Notes under the pieces: generated by a model
What the model was told of the DNA's origin: nothing
Seen by the model: the letters and a program-made list of their open reading frames with translations, nothing else
The model's database searches: none
Position numbers and translations under genes: made by a program
Part shown: positions 16,936 to 24,807 of the stretch, piece after piece
Layout: every line of letters starts with the position of its first letter
Position numbering within the stretch: the first letter of the stretch is position 1
From: Collinsella tanakaei
GTDB lineage: Bacteria; Actinomycetota; Coriobacteriia; Coriobacteriales; Coriobacteriaceae
Assembly: GCF_016902615.1 (NCBI RefSeq)
Contig: NZ_JACJMB010000003.1
Location: forward strand, 62,001 to 126,000
DNA: 64,000 bases
Direction: 5' to 3'

Positions 16936-16998
16936 GCATAATGTTCGCGGGCGCGGCGCGGGCGACGCCGCACCTGCAGCGACGGTTTGGAGGAAACC

Positions 16999-17601
16999 AT
17001 GGCGGAAGCGCTTTCTGCGGGACTCAGCCGCGAGCAGGCATACGAGCTGCTCTGCGAGCACAACAAGGACCCCTTCCACATCGAGCACGCCGAGACGGTC
17101 GAGCAGACCATGCGCTACTTCGCGCGCGAGTACGACCCTGAAAACGAGGAGTTCTGGGGCATCGTCGGGCTTCTGCACGACCTCGACTGGGAGGAGCACA
17201 GCGACGACCCGATGAACCACACCATCTACGCCGCCAAGGACATCGAGGCGGCAGGCGGCACGCCCGAGCTCATCCGCGCCATCCAGACCCATACGAGCGA
17301 CTTCAACACCACCCTTCCCCGCCCCGAGCTCATGATGGAGAAGATCCTGTTCGCCACCGAGGAGCTCACCGGGCTCATCGGCGCCGCCGTGGTGATGCGC
17401 CCCTCCAAGAGCGTCATGGACTTCAACGTGAAGTCGCTGAAGAAGAAGTTCAAGGACAAGCGCTTCGCCGCCGGCGTGAACCGCGACGTGATCCGCGAGG
17501 GCGCCGACATGCTCGGATGGGACCTCGACGAGCTGTTCGCCCGCACGATCGAGGCCATGCAGTCCTTCGCCCCCGACCGCGACACCTTCGCCCAGGAATA
17601 G
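16999..17601 (+). CDS. HD-domain phosphohydrolase
   Basis: 200 aa from ATG 16999, with GGAGG six bases before it; an in-frame TTG at 16987 overlaps that ribosome site and is unlikely. Metal-binding residues follow the HD pattern: an early His in HIEHAETVEQTM, the HD pair in GLLHDLDWEEH, and a downstream His in NHTIYAA and QTHTSD. Proteins of this compact type hydrolyse nucleotides or phosphate esters; the substrate is unknown. It is convergent with the sugar-kinase gene across a long bidirectional hairpin. Confidence 0.8.
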   Translation: MAEALSAGLSREQAYELLCEHNKDPFHIEHAETVEQTMRYFAREYDPENEEFWGIVGLLHDLDWEEHSDDPMNHTIYAAKDIEAAGGTPELIRAIQTHTSDFNTTLPRPELMMEKILFATEELTGLIGAAVVMRPSKSVMDFNVKSLKKKFKDKRFAAGVNRDVIREGADMLGWDLDELFARTIEAMQSFAPDRDTFAQE

Positions 17602-17633
17602 CCGGACCCCTCTGGGCACCATATCGAAAAGAA

Positions 17634-17671
17634 GGCCGCGCCGCGAACCCCATGGGATTCGCGGCGCGGCC
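17634..17671. terminator. Bidirectional terminator between HD hydrolase and sugar kinase
   Basis: The 14-bp perfect stem GGCCGCGCCGCGAA / TTCGCGGCGCGGCC has a 10-base loop. T-rich bases follow on the minus strand (TTCTTTT) and weakly on the plus strand. Confidence 0.8.
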
Positions 17672-17697
17672 GTTATTCATACGGGATATGATGCGCG

Positions 17698-18651
17698 CTA
17701 TGCGCCGAGCAGCTCGAGCACCGTCGCGCGCGCAGGCATCGAGGGGATGCCGCCGCGGCCGCGCACGCACAGCGACGCCACGGCGTTGCCCATACGGGCG
17801 AAATTGGCCGCATCGTCCAGGGTCACCTGGGCAGCCGTGAGCCCGCTCTCGAGGAACGCCGCCAGAAAACCGCCCCAGAACGAATCGCCGGCACCGGTCG
17901 TGTCCACGACCTCGGCCGGGAAGCCCGGCACCTCGCGCGTGCCCTCGCGGGTCGCCACCAGCGCGCCCGACCCGCCGAGCGTCACCGCGACGACCTTCGG
18001 GCCGCGCTCAAGGAGCACGCGAGCCGCCGCGACCGGGTCGCTCTCGCCTGTCATGAGCCCGCACTCCTCGTCGGAGATCTTCATGAGGTCTATGCTGGAG
18101 ACGATGCTGCGCATGTGCTCGCAGGCGACCTCCACGGACGGCCAGAGGTTCGCGCGGTAGTTGGGATCATAGGACAGCGTGCACCCCGCATCGCGGGCGC
18201 AGGCGATGGCCTCGAGCGTGGCGGAACGCGCCGGCTCATCGGTGAGCGACAGCGAGCCCACATGGAAGACCCTCGAGTCCGCGATGACATCGCGCGCGAG
18301 CTCACCGGGCTCGATCTGGGTGTCGGCGCCCGGCTTGCGGGCGAAGGAGAACGTCCGCTCGCCGGTGGGCGCGAGCGCCACGAACGCGAGGGTCGTGAAG
18401 TACTTCGGGTCGCTGATGAGACCCGTGCAGTCGATGCCCTCGCCCTCGAGCACCCCGCGCAAGAAGTCGCCGTGCATGTCGCAGCCGACCTTGCCGATGA
18501 AGGCGGTGCTGTGCCCCAGGTGCTGGAGCGCCACGAGCACGTTGGCCGGCGCGCCGCCCGGGTTGCGCTCGAACAGCGACATGCCGCCCTCCGAGGCCCC
18601 CGCCTCGGTGAAATCGATCAGAACCTCGCCCAACGCCGTCACGTCGTACAT
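17698..18651 (-). CDS. PfkB-family carbohydrate kinase (fructokinase-like)
   Basis: 317 aa from ATG 18651 with GGAAGG upstream; a TTG 18 bases earlier overlaps that site. The N-terminal signature GGAPANVLVALQHLG (~residues 31-45) and the catalytic C-terminal signature DTTGAGDSFWGGFL (~246-259, Asp general base) define the ribokinase/PfkB family. The KISDEE segment and the arrangement resemble bacterial fructokinases. It transfers phosphate from ATP to a sugar, probably fructose. No transporter or glycosidase is next to it, so its substrate is inferred only from family resemblance. Confidence 0.85.
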   Translation of the reverse strand: MYDVTALGEVLIDFTEAGASEGGMSLFERNPGGAPANVLVALQHLGHSTAFIGKVGCDMHGDFLRGVLEGEGIDCTGLISDPKYFTTLAFVALAPTGERTFSFARKPGADTQIEPGELARDVIADSRVFHVGSLSLTDEPARSATLEAIACARDAGCTLSYDPNYRANLWPSVEVACEHMRSIVSSIDLMKISDEECGLMTGESDPVAAARVLLERGPKVVAVTLGGSGALVATREGTREVPGFPAEVVDTTGAGDSFWGGFLAAFLESGLTAAQVTLDDAANFARMGNAVASLCVRGRGGIPSMPARATVLELLGA

Positions 18652-18792
18652 GGTGCCTGCCTTCCGCAAAGAGATGTGATATCGATACCACCATAATAAC
18701 CGTCAACGAGGGCAACTGATATGAGCATATGCGTCATGTATGCATCGGGGCCTGGATGCGCAGGAAGCTTCCGCAAGGGGCGTAACGCACGC

Positions 18793-18824
18793 GGCCCTCC
18801 GACCCCCGAAGAGGTCGAAGGGCC
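18793..18824 (-). terminator. Possible terminator of proA
   Basis: The hairpin GGCCCTTCGACC / GGGTCGGAGGGCC lies ~50 bases after the proA stop. It lacks a T-tract, so it may be a Rho-dependent end or a transcript stabiliser. Confidence 0.45.
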
Positions 18825-18877
18825 GGCAGATGACACAGCCAGACGCGCTCACGCGCGCAGCGCGTGCGTCGTAACCC

Positions 18878-20164
18878 CTAGGGGCGGACCTGGCCGCACC
18901 CGCGGATGACGTACTTGTAGGTCGTGAGCGCCTCGGCGGCAAAGGGCCCGCGCGCATGCAGCTTCTGCGTGGAGATGCCGATCTCGGCACCCAGGCCGAA
19001 CTCGCCGCCATCGGTGAAGCGGGTGCTCGCGTTCGCATACACCGAGCTCGCGTCCACCTCGCGCAAGAAGCGCTCGCATGCCTGCTCATCTTCGGCGACG
19101 ATGGCCTCGGAGTGCATGGTGCCGAAGCGGTTGATGTGGGCGATGGCCTCGTCGAGCCCGCTCACGCACTTCGCGGAGATCTCCATCGCCAAATACTCGC
19201 GACCCCAGTCCTCCTCGGTGGCGGGAACGAAGGCCGACCCCTCCTCGAGCCCGAGCTCGCGACAGATGGCGCACACCGTCTCGTCACCATGGACGAGCAC
19301 ACCGGCGTCCGTGAGCTCGCGAAACATACCGGGCAGAAACGCGGGAGCCACGGCCTGGTCCACCAGCAGCGACTCGCAGGCGTTGCACACACCCACGCGC
19401 TGCGTCTTCGCGTTCATGACAATAGCGCGCGCCTTATCGAAGTCGGCGCTTTCGTGCACGTAGATATGGCAGTTGCCCGTGCCCGTCTCGATCACCGGCA
19501 CGAGCGACTCGCGCACGCAGCGCTGGATGAGGCCCGCGCCGCCGCGGGGGATGAGCACGTCGACGACGCCACGCAGGCTCATGAGGACACCGGTCGCCGC
19601 GCGGTCGGTCGTCTCGATGATGCTCACGGCCGCGCGCGGGAAGCCGGAGGCCTCGACCGCGTCGGCGAGCGCGTGCGCGATCGCCACGCAGGAGCGCTGG
19701 GCGAGCGAGCCGCCGCGCAGGATGCAGGCGTTGCCGGTGCGGATGCAGATGCCCGCGGCGTCGGCGGTCACGTTCGGACGCGCCTCGTACACCATCGCCA
19801 CGAGCCCGAGCGGCACGCTCACGCGCGTGAGGTCGAGCCCCTGGTCGATCGTGCGGTGCTCGAGCACGCGTCCCACCGGATCGGGCAGGTCGGCGAGCTT
19901 ATCGAGGCCGGCCGCCATGCCCTCAATACGCGCGGGCGTGAGCAGCAAGCGGTCGAGCAGCCCCTCGCTCGTGCCCGCCTGACGGGCAGCCTCCATATCC
20001 TCGGCGTTCGCCGCCAGGATGTTGTCTTCGTGCTCCCGCAGCGCCTGCGCCATCGCGCGCACCGCCGCCTGCCGCGCCTCGTCGGACGCGAACCCCAGCG
20101 GGCGCGACGCCTCCTTGGCCGCACGCGCGAGCTCTTCCACATAGGTCTTGATATCCTGCGCCAT
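18878..20164 (-). CDS. proA: Glutamate-5-semialdehyde dehydrogenase
   Basis: 428 aa from ATG 20164, preceded by AAGGAGG; the open frame continues upstream without a ribosome site. The aldehyde-dehydrogenase fold is clear, with cofactor-domain segments MVYEARPNVTADAAG and GNACILRGG and the catalytic cysteine in QRVGVCNACES (~residue 252). It reduces gamma-glutamyl phosphate to glutamate semialdehyde with NADPH, the second step of proline synthesis. Unusually, proB is not adjacent: it is 3.3 kb away with two plus-strand genes between, and proC is 42 kb away. Confidence 0.95.
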   Translation of the reverse strand: MAQDIKTYVEELARAAKEASRPLGFASDEARQAAVRAMAQALREHEDNILAANAEDMEAARQAGTSEGLLDRLLLTPARIEGMAAGLDKLADLPDPVGRVLEHRTIDQGLDLTRVSVPLGLVAMVYEARPNVTADAAGICIRTGNACILRGGSLAQRSCVAIAHALADAVEASGFPRAAVSIIETTDRAATGVLMSLRGVVDVLIPRGGAGLIQRCVRESLVPVIETGTGNCHIYVHESADFDKARAIVMNAKTQRVGVCNACESLLVDQAVAPAFLPGMFRELTDAGVLVHGDETVCAICRELGLEEGSAFVPATEEDWGREYLAMEISAKCVSGLDEAIAHINRFGTMHSEAIVAEDEQACERFLREVDASSVYANASTRFTDGGEFGLGAEIGISTQKLHARGPFAAEALTTYKYVIRGCGQVRP

Positions 20165-20413
20165 GCCGGCACCTCCTTGGTAATTCTTTTGCCCCCATCC
20201 TACCCGAAAACGGCAGTAATGAGGACAGGTCCCGCTGTTCGACACGACGCTCATCCACGCCCGCGGGGCCGCACGGGCGGTGCCGAACGGTTTATGCGGC
20301 AAACGGAGCAGGCGGGCGGGAACGGGCCCGCTTTATCCCGTTTCCGCTTGCGCCGAGTATATGGGCGGCGGGCACGGCTTGCCATCTCATGTGGGCGAGA
20401 TACTGCCCCGGAG

Positions 20414-20482
20414 TTCCGTTATCGGCAGATTATACGGGTGTAACATGTAACTCATGAGTCTCTTTTTTTGCCGATAACGGAA
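20414..20482. promoter_or_regulatory. 14-bp inverted repeat framing the Fic leader
   Basis: TTCCGTTATCGGCA (20414-20427) and its perfect reverse complement (20469-20482) are separated by 41 bases. The right arm ends in the Fic ribosome binding site (GGAAGG), 11 bases before the ATG. This placement fits an operator for autoregulation by the Fic protein's own HTH domain, or a translational hairpin. Confidence 0.5.
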
Positions 20483-20493
20483 GGTGGTGCACG

Positions 20494-21387
20494 ATGGCCC
20501 TTACAGTTGCGGAAATGGCGCGACGCTGGGGTGTTTCCGAGCGCACGGTTCGCGCCTACTGCGCCGAGGGGCGCATCCCCGGCGCCGAACTGATCGGCAA
20601 AACCTGGGCGATTCCCGAGGATGCCGAGAAGCCCGCGCGCAGGCCGCGCTCCTCCTCGCGAAGGCGCACACTGCTGGAAGCGCTTCGCGAGGAAAAGGAC
20701 TCGGGCATGCCCGGTGGCATCTATCATCACATACAGATCGAGCTGACGTACAACTCGAACCACATCGAGGGGAGCCGGCTTTCGCACGAGCAGACCCGTT
20801 TCATCTTCGAGACCAACACGCTCGGTGTTACCGAATCGGTGCGGGTCGACGACATCGTAGAGACGGCGAACCATTTCCGCTGCATCGACATGGTCATCGA
20901 TGCCGCCAACCGGCGCTTGAGCGAGCGCATGATCAAGAGCCTCCACGCCCAGCTCAAGCAGGGGACAACGGACAGCCGCAAGAGTTGGTTTGCGGTAGGC
21001 GACTACAAACGGCTGCCCAACGAGGTGGGCGGGCGTGAGACGACGCCCCCCGAACACGTCGCGTGGGACATGTCGCGCCTCATCGCCGCATATGAGGCGA
21101 AGTCGGTCAAGACGTTCGAGGATATCGTCGCTTTCCACAAGGCGTTCGAGGCCATTCATCCCTTTCAAGACGGCAACGGTCGCGTCGGGCGCCTCGTGAT
21201 GTTCAAGGAATGCCTCCGCTGCGGTGTCACGCCGTTCATCATCACTGACGAGATGAAGCTTTTCTACTATCGCGGCCTGTCCCAGTGGAATCATGAGCCG
21301 GGCTACCTGCTCGACACGTGCCGCGCGGCACAGGACGCCTTCGGCGAGCTCCTTGCGCGCTTTCGCATCGAGCCGGCTGCGGGCTGA
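20494..21387 (+). CDS. Fic-family protein with N-terminal helix-turn-helix
   Basis: 297 aa, ATG with AAGGTG upstream. Residues ~1-45 form an excisionase/MerR-like winged HTH (MARRWGVSERTVRAYCAEGRIPGAELIGK). Next comes an autoinhibitory motif SNHIEG (~residue 88-93; consensus [ST]xxxE[GN]), here N-terminal to the Fic core as in class II Fic proteins. The catalytic Fic motif HPFQDGNGRVGR follows at ~residue 224-235. Such enzymes usually transfer AMP from ATP to a hydroxyl of a target protein. The DNA-binding domain suggests autoregulation through the flanking 14-bp inverted repeat. Target unknown; no antitoxin gene adjoins it. Confidence 0.9.
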   Translation: MALTVAEMARRWGVSERTVRAYCAEGRIPGAELIGKTWAIPEDAEKPARRPRSSSRRRTLLEALREEKDSGMPGGIYHHIQIELTYNSNHIEGSRLSHEQTRFIFETNTLGVTESVRVDDIVETANHFRCIDMVIDAANRRLSERMIKSLHAQLKQGTTDSRKSWFAVGDYKRLPNEVGGRETTPPEHVAWDMSRLIAAYEAKSVKTFEDIVAFHKAFEAIHPFQDGNGRVGRLVMFKECLRCGVTPFIITDEMKLFYYRGLSQWNHEPGYLLDTCRAAQDAFGELLARFRIEPAAG

Positions 21388-21460
21388 GGAGTCCTGCGGA
21401 AGCCGTTTCACCCCGTTATGACCGTAAACCTCCCCTTCCTCGCTTAGGCGCTTGCCCTCT

Positions 21461-21673
21461 ATGCCGGCACGCCGTGGACGTGCCCTGCGCGCCATCGTTG
21501 ACGAGGGGTCCATGTGCTGCCCAGACTTCTCGGTCGGCCGCCTTGAGACGCGCTACGATGTTGAGCAGGTCTTGCGCACCGCGTTCTTCCCCAACCGTTC
21601 GGGGGCGCCTGACGATGCCTTTGCCTACGCGCCCTGCCCCGGCGCGTCAGAGGCGCACGCGCGTGCTGCTTGA
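21461..21673 (+). CDS. Possible small protein or gene remnant
   Basis: 70 aa if ATG 21461 is used; no ribosome binding site is evident. It contains CCPDFSVGRLETRYDVEQVLRTAFFP, which looks protein-like, but I recognise no family. It may be a decayed gene in the ~400-base space between Fic and the hydrolase. A clear intrinsic terminator follows 33 bases after its stop. Low confidence that it is translated. Confidence 0.25.
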   Translation: MPARRGRALRAIVDEGSMCCPDFSVGRLETRYDVEQVLRTAFFPNRSGAPDDAFAYAPCPGASEAHARAA

Positions 21674-21705
21674 CGTGATGACCCCGGCGCTCGTGGGGTG
21701 AACGG

Positions 21706-21730
21706 GAACGGGTTCGCCTCAACCCGTTTT
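21706..21730 (+). terminator. Intrinsic terminator after the Fic region
   Basis: AACGGGTT / AACCCGTT with a six-base loop, followed by TTTTT. It ends plus-strand transcription before the hydrolase gene. Confidence 0.85.
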
Positions 21731-21792
21731 TGCGAGCACCAAGCGTCATCATGGTGAGAGACCGCATCCCACACGCTTCCCGAGGAGGGTTC

Positions 21793-23211
21793 ATGACCAA
21801 ACTTGCCAGCTATTTCGTTCCCGGCCTGTACGTGGAGGACCACAGCATCGACGTGCCGCTCGATTGGCGCGGGCTCGAGCCGGCGCTGCTCGCCATGGGC
21901 CTCACTATGCGCGCCGGCGCCTTTCCCGACCCCATCTGCGGCGTACCGGAGAGCATGAAGCTGTTCTATCGCGTGGTCTGCGCACCGGAGCACGTCAACG
22001 ACGACCTGCCGCTGCTCGTCTTCTTCCAAGGCGGACCGGGTGGCGCCTGTCCGCGGCCCCTGTCGCCTGCAAGCGACGGCTGGATCGCCGAGGCCATCAA
22101 GCACTATCGCGTCGTCCTGCCCGACCAGCGCGGTGTGGGCCGCAGCTCGCGGGTGAGCGCACGCAGCATCGCCGCGCTCGGGCAGCGCGCCCGCACGGCG
22201 GGCGCCGATCCCGCACGCGCCCAGGCCGATTTCCTGAAGCGCCTGCTCGCCGGCTCGATCGTGCGCGACTTCGAGTACCTGCGCCTGACTGAGTTCGAGG
22301 GCAGGCCCTGGACCACGCTCGGCCAGAGCTACGGCGGCTTCATCACGCTCGCCTACCTGTCGCTGTTCCCCGAGGCCATCACCGCGAGCTTCACCTGCGG
22401 CGGCATCCCGCACGTCCCCGCCAGCGCCGCCGAGGTCTATGCGCACACGTTCCCGCGCATGGCCGAGAAGACCCGCCGTTACTACGAGCGCTACCCCGAC
22501 GACGTCGAGCGCGTGGCCGCCGTGGCCGACCTCGTGGAGGCAGGCGGCATCGACCTTCCCGACGGCAGCCCGCTGACCGTCGAGCACCTCCAGCTGCTGG
22601 GTTCGGACTTCGGTATGAAGCCGAGCTTCGAGCGCATGCACTGGCTCTTCGACACCGCCTTCGAAGACGGCGACGGGAACGTGGACACCGAGCCGCACCT
22701 CTCAGACGCTTTCCTTATGGGCGTGCTTGACCGCACGACCACGCGCGCGAACCCGCTCTACTGGGTGCTCCAGGAGTTCATCTACGCCGACGGCTCCGTT
22801 GCGCCCATCGGCTGGGCGGCTGCGACCGAGAAGGCCCATCGCCCCGAATTCGACGGCCTCGCCCGCCCGCTGCTGTTCACCGGCGAGGCGTGCTTCCCGT
22901 GGATGTTCACGCAGATGCCCGAGCTCGCCCCCTTCGCCGAGGCCATGGACCTCCTCATGGCGGACACCGACTTCGATCGCATCTACGACCCGGTGCGCCT
23001 GGCGGCAAACGAGGTCCCGCTGCACGCGGCGGTCTATTTCGACGACATGTACGTCGACGCGGGCCTGCAGCTCGACACGCTCTCGCGTGTGGGAAACGCG
23101 CATCCTTGGGTCACCAACGAGTTCGAGCACGACGGCCTGCACGGCGACACCGTGTTCCGCACGCTCTACGAGCAGGCGCGCGACGCCGGCCATCTCATGG
23201 CACGCGCATAG
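21793..23211 (+). CDS. Alpha/beta hydrolase, proline iminopeptidase-like (S33)
   Basis: 472 aa from ATG 21793, with GAGGAGGG just before. The oxyanion-hole motif FFQGGPGG (~residues 79-86), the DQRGVGRSS strand-turn, the nucleophile elbow GQSYGG (~177-182), and a late EHDGLHG holding the probable catalytic His give the S33 peptidase arrangement. Such enzymes release N-terminal proline from peptides in the cytoplasm; no signal peptide is present. Length fits the ~430-480 residue class rather than the short 310-residue one. It sits between proA and proB, but on the opposite strand. A link with proline salvage is inference. Confidence 0.82.
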   Translation: MTKLASYFVPGLYVEDHSIDVPLDWRGLEPALLAMGLTMRAGAFPDPICGVPESMKLFYRVVCAPEHVNDDLPLLVFFQGGPGGACPRPLSPASDGWIAEAIKHYRVVLPDQRGVGRSSRVSARSIAALGQRARTAGADPARAQADFLKRLLAGSIVRDFEYLRLTEFEGRPWTTLGQSYGGFITLAYLSLFPEAITASFTCGGIPHVPASAAEVYAHTFPRMAEKTRRYYERYPDDVERVAAVADLVEAGGIDLPDGSPLTVEHLQLLGSDFGMKPSFERMHWLFDTAFEDGDGNVDTEPHLSDAFLMGVLDRTTTRANPLYWVLQEFIYADGSVAPIGWAAATEKAHRPEFDGLARPLLFTGEACFPWMFTQMPELAPFAEAMDLLMADTDFDRIYDPVRLAANEVPLHAAVYFDDMYVDAGLQLDTLSRVGNAHPWVTNEFEHDGLHGDTVFRTLYEQARDAGHLMARA

Positions 23212-23472
23212 GCAGCCGGCGGCCGCATGGCGAAGCAGCCCGGTCGCCCGTCCGCCTGCCCGCAGCCCCTCAACCGCATGCGAGCGGGGCGATGGACACC
23301 CCGCTCGCCCCATCCGCACCTAAGCGCGACAGACGGCCGGCACAGCAGCGCCTCGGCGCATCCGGATCGCACCGGTTGCGCCAAGGGCGCGTCTTTCGCG
23401 AATCTATGCCCGGCTCCCGGCGGCGCGGCAGCGGGCCGCGGAGCAACCAGGCCGCGTCGCCTCGCGCCCGCC

Positions 23473-24597
23473 CTACGCGAAGACGATCAGCTCGTCGCGA
23501 TGGATGGCGGGCTTGCCCGCAAGCGCCGCGAGCAGGCGGTTCGCCGCGATCTCGTCCTGATGGCGACCGGCGGCGAGCTTGAGCTCGTCCGAGCCCGCCT
23601 GCGCGAGGCCGCGCGCGATGGTAAGGCCGTCCGGGTCGCGCACGTCGAGCGTCGCACCGGCGGTGAACTCGCCCTCCACCTTCGTGATGCCCACGGGCAA
23701 AAGCGACGACCCGCGGCGCACCAGCGCCTCGGCGGCACCGGCATCCACCGTCACCGTGCCGTGCGCAGCGTCGCCCAAAGCGATCCAGAGCTTCCTCGGC
23801 GCGATCTCGCAGCGTCCCGCCGGCGGCACGAACAGCGTTCCCACCGACTCCCCCGCCGCCAGGCGCGACAGCGCGCGCTCCTCGGCGCCGCTGCAGATCA
23901 CGCTCGCGATGCCCGCCGTCATGAGGATGCGGCTCGCGCGGATCTTCGTGATCATGCCGCCCGTGCCCACCGCCGACGACGAGTCGCCCGCCGACGCGAT
24001 GATGGCGGCATCGATCCTCTCCACGCGCGGGATGAAGCGCGCGTCAGGGTCCTCCATGGGATTCGCCGTGTACAGCCCGTCGATATCCGACAGCGTCACG
24101 CACAGGTCCGCCGACACGAGGCAGCTCACGAGCGCGGCGAGCGTGTCGTTGTCGCCGAAGCGGATCTCGTCGACCGTGACGGTGTCGTTCTCGTTGACGA
24201 CCGGCACCACGCCGAGTTCCACCAGGCGCATGAGCGTGTCGCGCGCGTGCAGGTACGACGAGCGATGCGCCGTATCGTAGCGCGTGAGCAGCACGAGCGA
24301 GGTCAGCAGGTCGCGAGCGCGGAACTCCTCGTCGTAGACGGCCGAGAGCACGCACTGCCCCACCGAGGCGCACGCCTGCAGGCTCGGCATGTCGGTCGGG
24401 CGCGCGGCGAAGCCGAGCACCGGCGCGCCGCACGCGATGGCGCCCGAGCTCACGACCACCAGGCGCCAACCCATCGCGCGCAGGCGCCGCGCCTCATCCG
24501 CAAGGCCCGCGATGAACGAGCGCCGAAGCGCCCGATCGGGTCCCACGAGCGTCGAGGAGCCGATCTTCACGACCATGGTCTTATAGTCGGTGGCCAT
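23473..24597 (-). CDS. proB: Glutamate 5-kinase with PUA domain
   Basis: 374 aa from ATG 24597 (AAAGG upstream). The amino-acid-kinase domain shows MVVKIGSSTLVG at the N terminus, VVSSGAIACG (~residue 49), VNENDTV and FGDNDTLAALV (~140-165), and VGTGGMITK (~215). Residues ~285-370 form a C-terminal PUA domain (LPVGITKVEGEF) as in full-length ProB. It phosphorylates glutamate in the first, feedback-controlled step of proline synthesis. It is separated from proA by two divergent genes, so the usual proBA operon is broken up here. Confidence 0.95.
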   Translation of the reverse strand: MATDYKTMVVKIGSSTLVGPDRALRRSFIAGLADEARRLRAMGWRLVVVSSGAIACGAPVLGFAARPTDMPSLQACASVGQCVLSAVYDEEFRARDLLTSLVLLTRYDTAHRSSYLHARDTLMRLVELGVVPVVNENDTVTVDEIRFGDNDTLAALVSCLVSADLCVTLSDIDGLYTANPMEDPDARFIPRVERIDAAIIASAGDSSSAVGTGGMITKIRASRILMTAGIASVICSGAEERALSRLAAGESVGTLFVPPAGRCEIAPRKLWIALGDAAHGTVTVDAGAAEALVRRGSSLLPVGITKVEGEFTAGATLDVRDPDGLTIARGLAQAGSDELKLAAGRHQDEIAANRLLAALAGKPAIHRDELIVFA

Positions 24598-24807
24598 AAG
24601 CTTGATGCCTTTCGCACGAGATGTTCCGTTCAAGCCGCGCCGCGCACGAACGCGCGGCGAAAAAAGGGCCGCGACGCCTCGCGCCACGGCCCGCCTATCG
24701 TATCAAAGCGCATGCGGCACGTGCCGCCGATGCGCCGCGCGGCACCATCTCTGCATGCCGCGTCAGCGCTTCCCGTCCGCGCAGCCGCTCAACCGCGCGC
24801 GGTCCCC

